DNA of 64,000 bases from Clostridium sp. MB40-C1 (GTDB lineage Bacteria > Bacillota > Clostridia > Clostridiales > Clostridiaceae). The notes under the pieces are model-generated. The model saw only the letters and a list, made by a program, of their open reading frames with translations, was not told where the DNA came from and searched no databases. Where the stretch lies: contig NZ_CP133189.1 in assembly GCF_030913655.1 (NCBI RefSeq), positions 3,648,001 through 3,712,000 on the forward strand, written 5' to 3'. This document shows positions 17,258 through 27,419 of this stretch, in pieces; positions within the stretch are counted from its first letter, which is position 1, and each line of letters opens with the position of its first letter. The translations under genes and the position numbers were made by a program.

Positions 17258-19123
17258 GTGTTTGATTTTGATTATCAGCTCAAGGTATTACCAGATAGAC
17301 CTGGAGTATATTTGATGAAAAACAATCTAGGTGAAATTATATATGTTGGTAAAGCGAAACTTCTTAAGAATAGAGTTAGACAATACTTCCAAAATTCAAA
17401 AAATCATAGTAGCAAAGTTAAAGCTATGGTTAAGAATATAGCAGAGTTTGAATATATTGTTACAGATTCAGAAATGGAAGCACTTATTTTAGAATGTAAC
17501 TTAATAAAAAAATATAGACCGAGATACAATATTTTATTAAAAGATGACAAACATTATCCGTTTATAAAGATTACTATAAATGAGGATTTCCCTAGAGTGT
17601 TTGTAACTAGAATAAGAGCTAAAGATGGAGCCAAATATTTTGGACCATACCCGGATGCATCAGCTGTACATGAAACCATAGAGCTTTTGAAGAAGATTTT
17701 TCCAATAAGGACATGTAGAAAAGTAATAAAAGAAAAAGAAGAAAAAGGAAAACCTTGTTTGAACTATCATATAAATTTATGTAAGGCTCCTTGTGCTGGT
17801 TATATAGATAAACAAAATTATATGGAAATGATTCAAGAGATAATAGAGTTATTGACTGGAAGAGGTAACGATGTTATAAAAACTTTAAATAATGACATGA
17901 ACGAGGCAGCAACTAATTTAATGTTTGAAAAGGCTGCGGTAATAAGAGATAAAATTAAAGCTATTGAAATAATAAGAGAAAGACAAAAAATTATTTTAAG
18001 TAACTTTAATAACGAGGATTTTATAAATTTATATGGAGATGGAGAAGATTGGTGTTGTCAGGTATTTTTTATTAGAAATGGTAAAATAATAGGAAGAGAG
18101 CATTTTATTTTAGAAAATAATATTTTGGATGATAGAAGGGAGATAGTTTGTGATTTTATAAAAGATTTTTATGGAGGAACAGCTTTTATACCCAAAACAA
18201 TATATGTTCCTGATGGAAAGGACTTGGAACTATTAGAAAAATGGTTGTCTTATAAGAAAGGATCGATAGTTCAAATTAAAGTACCTAAAAGGGGAGAAAA
18301 AATAAGCTTATTAAATATGGTAGAAGAAAATGCTAAGATAACTTTAGAACAATTTAAACTAAAGTTAAAAAGAGAAAAGGAATTTTATGAAGGAGCTCTT
18401 AAAGAATTAGCAGAATTATTGAACCTTGATGAAATTCCTCATAGAATAGAAGCTTATGATATTTCTAATATACAGGGAGTTGACTCTGTAGGAACAATGG
18501 TAGTTTTCGAAGATGGTAAGCCTAAAAATAGTGATTATAGAAGATTTAAAATACAGTCTGTTAAAGGTGCTAATGATTATGATAGTATGAGAGAAATACT
18601 CACTAGAAGGTTTGAGCATGGAATTAAAGAAATAAGAGATATACAACAAAGAGGGCTTAAACTTAGTGGAGTGAAATTTAGTATATTTCCTGATATTATT
18701 CTTATGGATGGAGGTAAGGGGCAGGTTAATGTAGCTTTAGAGGTTTTGGATAAATACGGAATAACCATACCAGTATGTGGTATGGTAAAAGATGATAAAC
18801 ACAAAACCAGAGGTATAGTATATAATAATAAGGAATTAAATATTAGTGCCAATTCTTTTACTATGAATTTAGTAACTAGAATTCAAGATGAGGTTCACAG
18901 ATTTGCAATTACATATCATAGAAGTTTAAGAGATAAAAGAATATTGCATTCTGTTTTAGAAGAAATACCTAATGTAGGTGCAAAAAGAAGAAAAGAATTA
19001 TTAAAAAAGTTTGGAAGTATTGAAAATATAAGAAAAGCCTCTTATAATGAATTGTTGGATACAGAATCAATTAATGAAAAGGCAGCAAAGAGCATAATAG
19101 ATTATTTTCATAAAAACAAGTGA
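17258..19123 (+). CDS. uvrC: Excinuclease ABC subunit C
   Basis: UvrC, the dual-incision nuclease of nucleotide excision repair. Domains in order: GIY-YIG nuclease (PGVYLM...IIYVGKAKLLKNRVRQYF), a cysteine cluster (CRKVIKEK..KPCLNYHINLCKAPC) typical of an iron-sulfur/zinc site, UVR domain (MFEKAAVIRDKI) that contacts UvrB, an RNase H-like domain (RIEAYDISNIQGVDSVGTMVVFEDG, ILMDGGKGQV) and C-terminal helix-hairpin-helix pair. The frame is open from 17228, but the GTG at 17258 is chosen: AAAGGAG ends 7 nt before it and the product then starts FDFDYQLKVLPDRPGVY like the family. It heads a transcript with the PHP phosphatase (13-nt gap) and probably murB. Confidence 0.96.
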   Translation: MFDFDYQLKVLPDRPGVYLMKNNLGEIIYVGKAKLLKNRVRQYFQNSKNHSSKVKAMVKNIAEFEYIVTDSEMEALILECNLIKKYRPRYNILLKDDKHYPFIKITINEDFPRVFVTRIRAKDGAKYFGPYPDASAVHETIELLKKIFPIRTCRKVIKEKEEKGKPCLNYHINLCKAPCAGYIDKQNYMEMIQEIIELLTGRGNDVIKTLNNDMNEAATNLMFEKAAVIRDKIKAIEIIRERQKIILSNFNNEDFINLYGDGEDWCCQVFFIRNGKIIGREHFILENNILDDRREIVCDFIKDFYGGTAFIPKTIYVPDGKDLELLEKWLSYKKGSIVQIKVPKRGEKISLLNMVEENAKITLEQFKLKLKREKEFYEGALKELAELLNLDEIPHRIEAYDISNIQGVDSVGTMVVFEDGKPKNSDYRRFKIQSVKGANDYDSMREILTRRFEHGIKEIRDIQQRGLKLSGVKFSIFPDIILMDGGKGQVNVALEVLDKYGITIPVCGMVKDDKHKTRGIVYNNKELNISANSFTMNLVTRIQDEVHRFAITYHRSLRDKRILHSVLEEIPNVGAKRRKELLKKFGSIENIRKASYNELLDTESINEKAAKSIIDYFHKNK

Positions 19124-19136
19124 ATGAGGTGATAAC

Positions 19137-19871
19137 ATGAAATATGTTCTTGATGTTCATACTCATACAATAGCCAGTGGTCATGCATATAGTACTTTGC
19201 TAGAAAATGCAAAGTATGCTTCTGAAATAGGATTAAAACTTTTAGGGACAACGGAACATGGCCCTAATATGCCTGCAGCGCCTCATATATGGTATTTTGG
19301 TAACTACAAGGTTTTGCCAAGAAATATATATGGAGTTAAAATGTTATATGGTTGTGAAGCAAATATTATAGATCACAACGGGAACACAGATATCCCGGGA
19401 GAAATATTGAAGGAACTTGATATAGTTATAGCTAGCTTACATGAGCCTTGTATTGAACCGGGGACTATAGAGGAAAATACAGAAGCCTTTCTTAAGGTTA
19501 TGGATAATCCTTATATAGATATTATTGGGCATTCAGGTAATCCTAATTATCCTATTTATGAAGAAAAAATTGTAAAGAAGGCAAAAGAAAAAAATATTTT
19601 AATTGAATTAAATAATAGTTCTTTTAAAACTTCTCGACTAGGAAGTGAACCTATATGTATTAAAATAGCACAATTATGTAAAGAATATGGAACAAAGGTT
19701 ATATTGGGAAGTGATTCTCACATGTGTTTTTCAATAGGTAAATTTGATAAATTAGAAGAAGTTATGAGAAATATTAAAATGCCAGAAGAGTTAATAATTA
19801 ATACAGATGAAAAAAAATTGATTAGATATTTAAAAGATAAAGGAAAAATAAAGGATATAAAACTTGATTAG
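19137..19871 (+). CDS. PHP-domain phosphatase, YcdX type
   Basis: Metal-dependent phosphoesterase of the polymerase-and-histidinol-phosphatase (PHP) superfamily. The metal ligands are visible in [12 protein letters not shown] at the N-terminus, TTEHG near residue 40, [21 protein letters not shown] and the C-terminal GSDSHM. The YcdX subgroup binds three zinc ions; the physiological substrate is not known with certainty. It starts 13 nt after uvrC with GAGGTGAT as ribosome-binding site, and murB follows after 57 nt, so the three are probably co-transcribed, as in many clostridia. Confidence 0.9.
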   Translation: MKYVLDVHTHTIASGHAYSTLLENAKYASEIGLKLLGTTEHGPNMPAAPHIWYFGNYKVLPRNIYGVKMLYGCEANIIDHNGNTDIPGEILKELDIVIASLHEPCIEPGTIEENTEAFLKVMDNPYIDIIGHSGNPNYPIYEEKIVKKAKEKNILIELNNSSFKTSRLGSEPICIKIAQLCKEYGTKVILGSDSHMCFSIGKFDKLEEVMRNIKMPEELIINTDEKKLIRYLKDKGKIKDIKLD

Positions 19872-19928
19872 ATGGTTAAATATCCATTATACTAATTACA
19901 TATCTTAATAATCATTAAGGAGAATCAC

Positions 19929-20852
19929 ATGGTACAGAGTAGGGATGTAATTAATTATTTAAAAAGTGTTTTAGGTAATGACTATATTAAAGTAAACGAA
20001 CCTATGAAGAATTATACTTCATTTAAAGTAGGTGGACCTGCAGATATTATGGTTATACCTAGAAACTATAAACAAATAGCAAATGTTATAAATTTATGTA
20101 GAAAAAATAATATACCTTATTTTATAATAGGGAATGGTTCAAACCTAATAGTTAAAGACGGAGGTTTTAGAGGTGTAATAATAAACCTTTCAGAACTAAA
20201 GTCAGTTGAGGTGAGCGTACAAAGAATAAAGGCTCAAAGTGGAGCGCTCCTTTCTTTGGTTTCAAAAGTAGCATTAAAAGAAACATTAAAAGGATTAGAG
20301 TTTGCAAGTGGTATACCTGGAAGTATAGGTGGAGCTGTAGCTATGAATGCAGGAGCTTATAATGGTGAAATATCACAAGTAATTGAAAGTGCTGTAGTAA
20401 TGAATAAAGATGGAATTATAAAAGAACTTTCAAAAAATGAATTAGAATTAAGCTACAGGCATAGCGCTATACTTAAGTATGATTATGTTGTTCTTGAAGC
20501 AACTTTCAAGTTGGAAAAAGGTGACTATGATGCCATTAAGAATAGGATGGATGATCTGAACAGAAGAAGAAGAGAAAAACAACCTTTAGAGTATCCATCA
20601 GCAGGAAGTACTTTTAAAAGACCAGAAGGATATTTTGCTGCAAAACTTATAGAAGACAGCGGATTAAAAGGAACAAGTGTAGGAGGGGCGGAAGTATCAA
20701 TTAAGCATTCTGGTTTTATAATTAATAAAGGAAATGCAACTGCAAAAGATATAATTGAATTAATAAGCATTGTTGGAAAAGTTGTTAAAGAAAAGTTCAA
20801 TGTAGATTTAGCTCCGGAAGTTAGGATAATTGGAGAAGATAAGATACAATAA
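19929..20852 (+). CDS. murB: UDP-N-acetylenolpyruvoylglucosamine reductase
   Basis: FAD enzyme that reduces UDP-GlcNAc-enolpyruvate to UDP-MurNAc with NADPH, the second committed step of peptidoglycan precursor synthesis in the cytoplasm. FAD-binding motifs are [24 protein letters not shown] and [23 protein letters not shown]; the catalytic region [27 protein letters not shown] is complete, including the serine that protonates the substrate (SAGSTF). It is a type II MurB (about 300 residues, no extra C-terminal loop). AAGGAG lies 6 nt before the ATG. A strong terminator follows. Confidence 0.96.
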   Translation: MVQSRDVINYLKSVLGNDYIKVNEPMKNYTSFKVGGPADIMVIPRNYKQIANVINLCRKNNIPYFIIGNGSNLIVKDGGFRGVIINLSELKSVEVSVQRIKAQSGALLSLVSKVALKETLKGLEFASGIPGSIGGAVAMNAGAYNGEISQVIESAVVMNKDGIIKELSKNELELSYRHSAILKYDYVVLEATFKLEKGDYDAIKNRMDDLNRRRREKQPLEYPSAGSTFKRPEGYFAAKLIEDSGLKGTSVGGAEVSIKHSGFIINKGNATAKDIIELISIVGKVVKEKFNVDLAPEVRIIGEDKIQ

Positions 20853-20867
20853 GAAATATTTACTAAC

Positions 20868-20903
20868 GTACACATTTATTACAAAGATGTGTACTTTTTT
20901 TTA
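20868..20903 (+). terminator. Terminator after murB
   Basis: GTACACAT (20868-20875) pairs perfectly with ATGTGTAC (20887-20894) and is followed by eight or more T residues. Confidence 0.92.
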
Positions 20904-20964
20904 GAAATATGGGATAATACTATTAATTAATAAAATTATTCAATTAGGGTTTGGGGTGTTGTGT

Positions 20965-21828
20965 ATGGGAAATTATGCAGGATATGATGAAAATTACGAT
21001 TTAATGGAAAATGATTTTGTAAAAGCTTTCGAACAAATGATTCCCACTATGAAAAAAGTAATTGGTGGAGATACAGTATATGGTATCTATGACAGAGAAA
21101 AGTGTTTAAAATTTTATAATAATCAAGTTATAAATGCTAAAATGGAGCCAGGAATGAAGATTCCTAAAACAATGATAGCATATGAATGTATGGAAAAAGG
21201 AGTAAGTTTAGAAAAAGTTACTCCTAAAGAAGCTATGGGGATATCTGTTAAGACATTTGCTTTGCCTGTATTTGATGAAAAACATAATGTTGTAGGAAGT
21301 GTAGCAATTGCAAAGAGTCTATACTTGCAAGAAGAAATAAAAGGATACACAGATACTATATTTAACAGTATACAACATTTAACAGAAGCGGTTTCAGAAG
21401 TTTCTACTAATGTACAAGAAGTAGCCGCAGGAACTAATGATATATTGTCACAGATAATTAACACTAATGAAAGAGCTAAAGGTACTAACGAAATAGTAAA
21501 TATTATTTCAAATGTAGCTAAACAAACCAATCTATTAGGATTAAATGCTTCTATAGAGTCTTCAAGAGCAGGTGAATTTGGAAAAGGTTTTGGTGTAGTA
21601 GCTACGGAAATAAGAAAACTTGCAGTATCAAGTAGAGATTCTGCAAAAGAAATATCAGATAGACTTGAAGGGATTAGAAACTCAATAGAATCAGTTACAG
21701 AAAAAATTAATAAAAGTAATGATTCTTTCCAGACTCAAGTAGGTACTATAGAAGAAATTTCTGCTTTTATACAAGAATTAAATAGTTTAGCTATAAGTTT
21801 AATGGAAAAAACAACAGATTTAGTTTAG
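20965..21828 (+). CDS. Soluble methyl-accepting chemotaxis-type signal transducer
   Basis: Cytoplasmic chemoreceptor-like protein without transmembrane helices. Residues 1-120 form a small sensory region ([19 protein letters not shown]..., [23 protein letters not shown]), PAS-like in feel, and residues 120-287 are a short MCP signalling coiled coil with the hairpin tip [31 protein letters not shown], a slightly variant form of the canonical TNLLALNAAIEAARAGE. The frame opens at a GTG at 20956, but the ATG at 20965 follows GGGGTG at proper spacing. It stands alone between terminators; the ligand is unknown. Such short soluble receptors are common in clostridia. Confidence 0.85.
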   Translation: MGNYAGYDENYDLMENDFVKAFEQMIPTMKKVIGGDTVYGIYDREKCLKFYNNQVINAKMEPGMKIPKTMIAYECMEKGVSLEKVTPKEAMGISVKTFALPVFDEKHNVVGSVAIAKSLYLQEEIKGYTDTIFNSIQHLTEAVSEVSTNVQEVAAGTNDILSQIINTNERAKGTNEIVNIISNVAKQTNLLGLNASIESSRAGEFGKGFGVVATEIRKLAVSSRDSAKEISDRLEGIRNSIESVTEKINKSNDSFQTQVGTIEEISAFIQELNSLAISLMEKTTDLV

Positions 21829-21860
21829 TGTAACAGAATTTGAAGTCTAAACATAATATC

Positions 21861-21903
21861 CAAAGAGGTAGAAAACAGCAAAGCTGAATTTTGCCTCTTT
21901 TTA
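21861..21903 (+). terminator. Terminator after the chemoreceptor-like gene
   Basis: CAAAGAGGTAGAAAA is mirrored by TTTTGCCTCTTT, with AGCAAAGCT in the loop, and a T run follows. Confidence 0.75.
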
Positions 21904-22004
21904 CGTTGAAAAAATTGTGCAAGCTATAAAAGTAAGTACACATTTTATTATGAATTCGTGTTATAATAAAAAAATAAAGCTGTATTAATACAGGAGGAAT
22001 AGTT

Positions 22005-22886
22005 ATGAGGTTTGTTATTGTTACAGGGTTATCAGGCGCTGGTAAAAGCCAAGCCATTAAAAGTTTAGAGGATTTAGGATATTTTTGTATAGATAATTTA
22101 CCACCAACGTTGATGGCTAAATTCGCAGAAGCATGTTATCAAACAGATGGTAAAATAGATAAAATAGCTCTTGTTATAGACATAAGAGGTGGAGAATTTT
22201 TTTATGACCTTTTTGAAAATCTAAAATATTTAAAAGAAAATCAATATAAATATGAAATATTATTTTTAGATGCAAGTGATAAGGTTCTTGTAAAAAGATA
22301 CAAAGAGTCAAGAAGAAAACATCCATTAGCGCCAGAGGGTAGAATACTTCAAGGGATAGAACTTGAAAGAAAACGACTTGAAGATGTGAAAAATAGAGCT
22401 ACGAATATAATAGATACATCTAATATGTCTACAAGACAATTGCGAGATAGAATAGCAAGAATATATGCAGATGAAGGTCAGATAGAAAATCTTATGATAA
22501 CAGTGCTATCTTTTGGTTTTAAATATGGCATACCTGTAGATGCAGATTTGGTTTTTGATGTAAGATTTTTACCAAACCCATTTTATATACCGGATTTAAA
22601 AGAATTCTCAGGTAATGATAAACAGGTTAGGGATTATGTTTTAAGTTTTAAGGAAACTAATAAATTCATTGAAAAACTATATGATATGCTTGAATTTTTA
22701 ATACCTAATTATATAAAAGAAGGGAAAAGACAGCTTATAATAGGTATAGGTTGTACTGGAGGAAGACATCGTTCTGTTACTATTACAAATGCTATTTATG
22801 ATAAACTACTTTCTAAAGAACATAAAATAACTAAAGAGCATAGAGATATTAATGAAGATATCAAAAAAGGTGGAATAAAATTATGA
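22005..22886 (+). CDS. rapZ: RapZ/YvcJ family nucleotide-binding protein
   Basis: P-loop protein of the RapZ (YvcJ) family. The Walker A motif [12 protein letters not shown] is at the N-terminus and the C-terminal RNA-binding/kinase-like half carries [13 protein letters not shown] and the [10 protein letters not shown] motif. In Escherichia coli RapZ controls glmZ RNA decay; in Firmicutes YvcJ binds GTP and its role is less clear. AGGAGG precedes the ATG. It overlaps yvcK by 4 nt (ATGA) and heads the rapZ-yvcK-whiA operon that is conserved in almost all Firmicutes and actinobacteria. Confidence 0.95.
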   Translation: MRFVIVTGLSGAGKSQAIKSLEDLGYFCIDNLPPTLMAKFAEACYQTDGKIDKIALVIDIRGGEFFYDLFENLKYLKENQYKYEILFLDASDKVLVKRYKESRRKHPLAPEGRILQGIELERKRLEDVKNRATNIIDTSNMSTRQLRDRIARIYADEGQIENLMITVLSFGFKYGIPVDADLVFDVRFLPNPFYIPDLKEFSGNDKQVRDYVLSFKETNKFIEKLYDMLEFLIPNYIKEGKRQLIIGIGCTGGRHRSVTITNAIYDKLLSKEHKITKEHRDINEDIKKGGIKL

Positions 22887-24220
22887 AACTAATACAATGG
22901 CTTAAACCAGACATAAAAGTTAAAAGGTGGATTGCACTGGGAGCCATGGGGATTTTGTTTATAGTTTTTGCTGCGGTAGAATTTTTTAATAGAACAGATT
23001 TAAATAGAAAATACACATTTTTCTACATTTTTCTAATAATTTGTGGAATTTTTATATTATATATTTCAATTGCACAGGGAATACATTCAATAATGTCTTT
23101 AATTAATAAAGGATATTTAAGTATATCCTTAGATTCTAATAAACTAGAAAATTTAATATATGAAAAAAGATTATTAGTAAAAGGTCCTAAAGTTGTTGCT
23201 ATAGGTGGAGGGACGGGACTTTCCACAATGTTACGAGGGCTTAAATATTATACTTCTAACATTACAGCTATAGTAACAGTTGGAGACGATGGAGGAAGTT
23301 CTGGAACTTTAAGAGAAGAATTAGGAATACTCCCACCAGGGGATATTAGAAACTGTATATTGGCTTTAGCTGATACAGAACCTTTAATGGAGGAGCTTCT
23401 TCAATATAGATTTAAAGAAGGAAATTTAAAGAATCAAAGTTTTGGAAATTTGTTTTTAGCCGCTATGGATGGTGTATCTAATAACTTCGAAGAGGCTGTT
23501 CAAAAAATGAGTTCAGTTCTTGCAGTAACAGGAAGAGTTTTACCAGTTACTTTGGATGATATGATATTAAAGGCTGAATTAGAGAATGGTGATATAGTAG
23601 AAGGTGAATCCAATATTCCTAAACAATGTATAGAACAGAAAAGTAAAATAAAAAGGCTTTTTATTGAACCAGAGGATGCAAAAGCTCTTCAAGAAGCTGT
23701 AGATGCAATAAAGGAAGCAGATGCAGTAATTTTAGGACCAGGAAGTCTTTATACTAGTGTAATACCTAATCTTTTGGTTAAGGATATTGGTAAAGCTTTA
23801 AAAAAGAGTAAAGCAATAAAAATATATATTTCTAATATTATGACTCAAGAAGGAGAAACAGATGGATATGGAGTTGCAGAGCATATTCAAGCCATATATA
23901 GTCATTGTGGACATGGAATAATAGATTATGTAGCAACTAATACTGAAATTATAGACAGTAAATTGAAAGAAAAATATTTGGAGCAAAATGCAAAACAAGT
24001 AATAGTAGATGAAGATAAAATTAATAAGTTAAATGTAAAAGTTGTAGAAGGAGACTTTATAACTATAAATAAAGGGTTTATTAGACATGATCCAGATAAA
24101 TTAGCTAAATTATTAATGAAAATAATTATGGATAAAAAGTTACTATATGATAAAAAGAAGATAATAGAGTACTTCTATTTGTCTCAAAGAATAAAAGAAA
24201 AAAAGAAATGTAAGGAGTAG
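22883..24220 (+). CDS. yvcK: YvcK/GlmR gluconeogenesis factor (CofD-like)
   Basis: UDP-sugar-binding regulator of the CofD superfamily, needed in Bacillus for growth on gluconeogenic carbon sources and for routing carbon into peptidoglycan precursors. Two hydrophobic helices (about residues 16-34 and 41-64) precede the Rossmann-type domain, a clostridial extension relative to the about 320-residue Bacillus protein. The domain begins [19 protein letters not shown] and shows [23 protein letters not shown] and [17 protein letters not shown]. Translational coupling to rapZ is seen as an ATGA overlap; whiA follows after 7 nt. Confidence 0.94.
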   Translation: MKLIQWLKPDIKVKRWIALGAMGILFIVFAAVEFFNRTDLNRKYTFFYIFLIICGIFILYISIAQGIHSIMSLINKGYLSISLDSNKLENLIYEKRLLVKGPKVVAIGGGTGLSTMLRGLKYYTSNITAIVTVGDDGGSSGTLREELGILPPGDIRNCILALADTEPLMEELLQYRFKEGNLKNQSFGNLFLAAMDGVSNNFEEAVQKMSSVLAVTGRVLPVTLDDMILKAELENGDIVEGESNIPKQCIEQKSKIKRLFIEPEDAKALQEAVDAIKEADAVILGPGSLYTSVIPNLLVKDIGKALKKSKAIKIYISNIMTQEGETDGYGVAEHIQAIYSHCGHGIIDYVATNTEIIDSKLKEKYLEQNAKQVIVDEDKINKLNVKVVEGDFITINKGFIRHDPDKLAKLLMKIIMDKKLLYDKKKIIEYFYLSQRIKEKKKCKE

Positions 24221-24227
24221 GAGCAAT

Positions 24228-25181
24228 ATGTCATTTTCTTCAAAGGTAAAGAATGAAATTTGTAGATATGCAGAATTTACTAAACAGGAAGCTACTGCTT
24301 TGCTATCGGGAATAATGAAAGTCAGTGGTACTTTAGGGTTTAGTGGCGATAAAAAAATTAACTTTAGAATAACTACAGAAAATCCCGCTATTGCAAGGCT
24401 CGTTTTTAAATTATTAAAAGAACATTTTAATATTCATGCAAGGCTTTTTGTTAAAAAAAGTAATTCATTGAAAAAGAATAATATTTATTTGGTTATGATA
24501 TCCCATGAAATGGGGGCAAAAAAATTATTAAATGAAGTTGGAGTATTAGGTGAAGAAAACGACATGATTTTATTGGAATATAGTATTCTAGATAAAGTTA
24601 TTGCTACAGATACATGTAAGAGGTTATTTATAAGAGGAGTTTTCTTAGGGGGAGGAAGTATAAGCAATCCTGAGAAAACTTATCATTTGGAATTTGTTAC
24701 TCACCATGAAGATTATGCCAATGAATTTAGTGATCTTATTAATACTTATGGTTTGAATTCAAAAGTTATCCAAAGAAAAAGTAGCTACGTTATATATATA
24801 AAAGAAGGAGAACAGATTGTTGATTTACTTAATATAATAGGTGCTCATGAATCTCTTTTAGAACTTGAAAATGTTAGAATAATGAAAGAAATGAGAAATA
24901 ATATAAATAGATTAGTTAATTGTGAAACTGCTAATTTAAGTAAAACAGTTAATGCAGCAGTTAGGCAAATTGAAAGTATAAAACTTATTCAACATGAAAT
25001 AGGTTTTCAAAGGTTGCCCAAAAATTTGAGAGAAATTGCAGAGCTTAGATTAAGTTATCCTAATGAATCTTTAAAAGAATTAGGACAAATGCTTGAACCA
25101 CCAGTTGGCAAATCTGGAGTTAATCATAGACTTAGAAGGATAGAGAAGATAGCCGAGGAATTAAGAAAAGAAGGAAAGTAG
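24228..25181 (+). CDS. whiA: DNA-binding protein WhiA
   Basis: WhiA combines an N-terminal LAGLIDADG homing-endonuclease-like fold that has lost nuclease activity with a C-terminal helix-turn-helix. Visible landmarks are SFSSKVKNEICRY at the start, RGVFLGGGSISNPEKTYHLEF (the degenerate LAGLIDADG region) and the C-terminal IAELRLSYPNESLKELGQML...SGVNHRLRRIEKIAEEL helix-turn-helix. In Streptomyces it controls sporulation; in Bacillus it influences division and chromosome segregation. At 317 residues it is normal length. It is the third gene of the operon and is separated from the next gene by 8 nt. Confidence 0.96.
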   Translation: MSFSSKVKNEICRYAEFTKQEATALLSGIMKVSGTLGFSGDKKINFRITTENPAIARLVFKLLKEHFNIHARLFVKKSNSLKKNNIYLVMISHEMGAKKLLNEVGVLGEENDMILLEYSILDKVIATDTCKRLFIRGVFLGGGSISNPEKTYHLEFVTHHEDYANEFSDLINTYGLNSKVIQRKSSYVIYIKEGEQIVDLLNIIGAHESLLELENVRIMKEMRNNINRLVNCETANLSKTVNAAVRQIESIKLIQHEIGFQRLPKNLREIAELRLSYPNESLKELGQMLEPPVGKSGVNHRLRRIEKIAEELRKEGK

Positions 25182-25189
25182 GTATATAC

Positions 25190-26488
25190 ATGACTAAGCA
25201 TCAAGAAATAATAAAATATATATCGGGTTTAAAGGTAGGGATTAAAATATCAGTAAGAAGTATAGCAAATGAACTTAAAGTTAGTGATGGAACAGCGTAT
25301 AGAGCAATTAAAGATGCAGAATCTTTAGGAATTGTATCTACTATACCAAGAGTTGGTACTGTAAGAATTGAAAAAGTTCAGAAAAAGAATATAGAGTCTT
25401 TAAGTTATGCTGAAGTTGTTAGCATTGTAGATGGTACTTTAATTGGAGGCAAGGATGGTATACATAAGAGGTTAAAGAAGTTTATAATGGGGGGAATGCA
25501 ACTAAATGAAGCTATGAAGTATATAGACCCAGGTTCTCTGCTCATTGTAGGAAATAGAGAAGATATACAAAAGGTTGCCTTAGAGAATGAATGTGCTGTT
25601 TTAATAACAGGCGGTTTAAAATGTAGTGATTCAATAAAAAAATTAGGAGATGAAAAGCATCTCCCTATAATATCAACAACCTATGATAGCTTTACAGTTG
25701 CAAGTATTATAAATAAGGCAATATCAGAAAGCTTAATAAAAAAAGATATTATTCTTGTTGAAGATATTATGAAAACAAACATAAAATACTTAAAAGTTGA
25801 TGATAGTGTAGAAAAATTAAAGAAGATGATTAAACAAGTAAAACATCAAAGATATCCAGTGGTAGATTCTCAAATGAATGTAGTAGGAATTGTAACTATA
25901 AAAGACTTACCTAATGATGGTAATGATGATATTACAATAGGAAAATTAATGTCTAAGGAACCTATTACAGTTACTCAAAAGACTACAGTATCTTATACCG
26001 CACATATTATGGGATGGGAAGATATTGAGCTTTGCCCTGTAGTTGAAGGGAAAAAATTAATTGGAGTTGTAGGACGTCAAGATGTTATAAAAGCACTTCA
26101 ATACGCATCTAGACAACCTCAAGTTGGAGAAACATTGGAAGATTTAATACTTAAAAATTTTAGGTATGAGGCTAAAGATAATAAGATGGATTTTACAGGA
26201 AAAATAGTACCAGAAATGCTTGATCAATTAGGAACAGCTTCATGGAGTTCTTTAAACATGTTATTATCAACTATAGGAATTATGACACTAAGACACAAAA
26301 ATAATATAAATATTACTGTGGATAGTGTAATGACATATTTTATGAAACCAGTTCAAATGGATAGTGTTATAAATATATGTTCAGAAATAATTGATATGGG
26401 AAGAAGTTTTTGTAAAGTAGAGATTAATATGTATAAAAAGAAAGATTTAATTGCAAAAGCTCTTATTTCTGCTAAAATGGTTAAATAA
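25190..26488 (+). CDS. HTH-DRTGG-CBS-hotdog regulatory protein (YtoI-like)
   Basis: Cytoplasmic multidomain protein. Order of domains: an N-terminal winged-helix (MTKHQEIIKYISGLKVG...SVRSIANELKVSDGTAYRAIKDAESLGIV), a DRTGG domain (about residues 75-185), two CBS domains (DIMKTNIKYLKVDDSVEKL; LMSKEPITVTQKTTVSYTAHIM) that usually bind adenine nucleotides, and a C-terminal hotdog/thioesterase-like fold (VPEMLDQLGTASWSSLNMLLSTIGIM). This matches Bacillus YtoI. The thioesterase-like domain is unlikely to be purely catalytic; a nucleotide- or acyl-CoA-sensing regulator is an inference. It sits 8 nt after whiA and 24 nt before the Dabb gene, so it may belong to that transcript. Confidence 0.88.
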   Translation: MTKHQEIIKYISGLKVGIKISVRSIANELKVSDGTAYRAIKDAESLGIVSTIPRVGTVRIEKVQKKNIESLSYAEVVSIVDGTLIGGKDGIHKRLKKFIMGGMQLNEAMKYIDPGSLLIVGNREDIQKVALENECAVLITGGLKCSDSIKKLGDEKHLPIISTTYDSFTVASIINKAISESLIKKDIILVEDIMKTNIKYLKVDDSVEKLKKMIKQVKHQRYPVVDSQMNVVGIVTIKDLPNDGNDDITIGKLMSKEPITVTQKTTVSYTAHIMGWEDIELCPVVEGKKLIGVVGRQDVIKALQYASRQPQVGETLEDLILKNFRYEAKDNKMDFTGKIVPEMLDQLGTASWSSLNMLLSTIGIMTLRHKNNINITVDSVMTYFMKPVQMDSVINICSEIIDMGRSFCKVEINMYKKKDLIAKALISAKMVK

Positions 26489-26512
26489 TTATTTATATTA
26501 TAAGGAGATGAA

Positions 26513-26809
26513 ATGTTTATGTTTACTCACATTGTATTTTTTAAGCTAAGAGAATCTACTCCTGAGAATGTGGAAAAGGCTAAAAATATACTTGAATCTA
26601 TGAGTGGGAAAATACCACAGCTAAAGGAATTTGAAGTTGGAGTAGATGTAGTTCATTCAGATAGGTCATTTGACTTAGCACTAATTACTAGATTTGATTC
26701 TCGTAAGGATATGGATGAATATCAAGTACATCCTTATCATGTAAATGAGGTTTTAAAACCATTAAAACCAATGTTAGAAAAATCAGCAGCAGTAGATTAC
26801 ATATTATAA
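26513..26809 (+). CDS. Dabb (stress-responsive alpha/beta barrel) domain protein
   Basis: A 98-residue dimeric alpha-beta barrel domain protein. The family motif FTHIVFFKLRESTPENVEKAK is at the start, FEVGVDVVHSDRSFDLALITRFDS in the middle and YQVHPYHVNEVLKPL near the end. Members are mostly of unknown function, some are aromatic polyketide cyclases. AAGGAG precedes the ATG at 26513 by 5 nt; an ATG at 26519 (MFTHIV) is an alternative. It is the last gene before a large foldback element and faces a convergent acetyltransferase gene. Confidence 0.88.
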   Translation: MFMFTHIVFFKLRESTPENVEKAKNILESMSGKIPQLKEFEVGVDVVHSDRSFDLALITRFDSRKDMDEYQVHPYHVNEVLKPLKPMLEKSAAVDYIL

Positions 26810-26814
26810 TAATG

Positions 26815-27166
26815 TTGTGACGTAATGAATAACGGCAGAAGAATAGGTTTTTCTAAATATATGTAGTTATCCATTAAACCTTCAGCACGCAAAGAAGTAC
26901 TAAAGGCGTAGCCTTCTAAAAATCCTACCCTCACTATGCGTCGTCCATGACGCAGTTCGGCTGCAGGAGTCCATTCCTGCAATTACGGATTTTTAGAATT
27001 CTACACCTTAAGTACTTTTAATTGCTACTTCAAAGTTTAATTGGCTAACTACATATATAAGAAAATCCAATTCCTCTGCCTTAGTTTCTTTATAAGTAAT
27101 ATAATTTAATATGTATACTGGGGAGAAGAGGAAGACTAAAGGATGATTTTCCTCCTAACGTCACAA
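26815..27166. repeat. 352-nt foldback element with two identical-loop apical hairpins
   Basis: Four successive arm pairs nest around a common centre: TTGTGACGT/ACGTCACAA at the ends; a 47-nt imperfect arm (about 26833-26879 against 27034-27080) centred on ATATATGTAGTTA; a 33-nt arm (about 26890-26923 against 26987-27020) with TAAAAATCC/GGATTTTTA; and at the apex two adjacent hairpins, TGCGTC-GTCCAT-GACGCA and TGCAGGA-GTCCAT-TCCTGCA, with the same loop. The right side carries an extra hairpin (GAGGAA/TTCCTC, about 27128-27154). It lies between convergent genes. It could be a MITE-like element or a structured RNA; the remainder of the gap to 27419 is A/T-rich with nothing recognised. Confidence 0.75.
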
Positions 27167-27419
27167 AATCTTAAAACTAAATAGAAAGTTATTTTAAAAC
27201 AAACCATCAGTATTTAAAATTAAAAGGTTTATAATATATAATACTGTAATGATATAAATAGTATTTTAAAGTACACAAATCTATCAATATTCTCAGTATC
27301 AATAATATTACTTTAATATTAAAACTTATTACAGCCTCCGGCTTAACATTTATCTTATTATGTCCAGAACATAATATAAATAAAAATACTTATACTATTC
27401 ATTATTCTATTATGTATAT

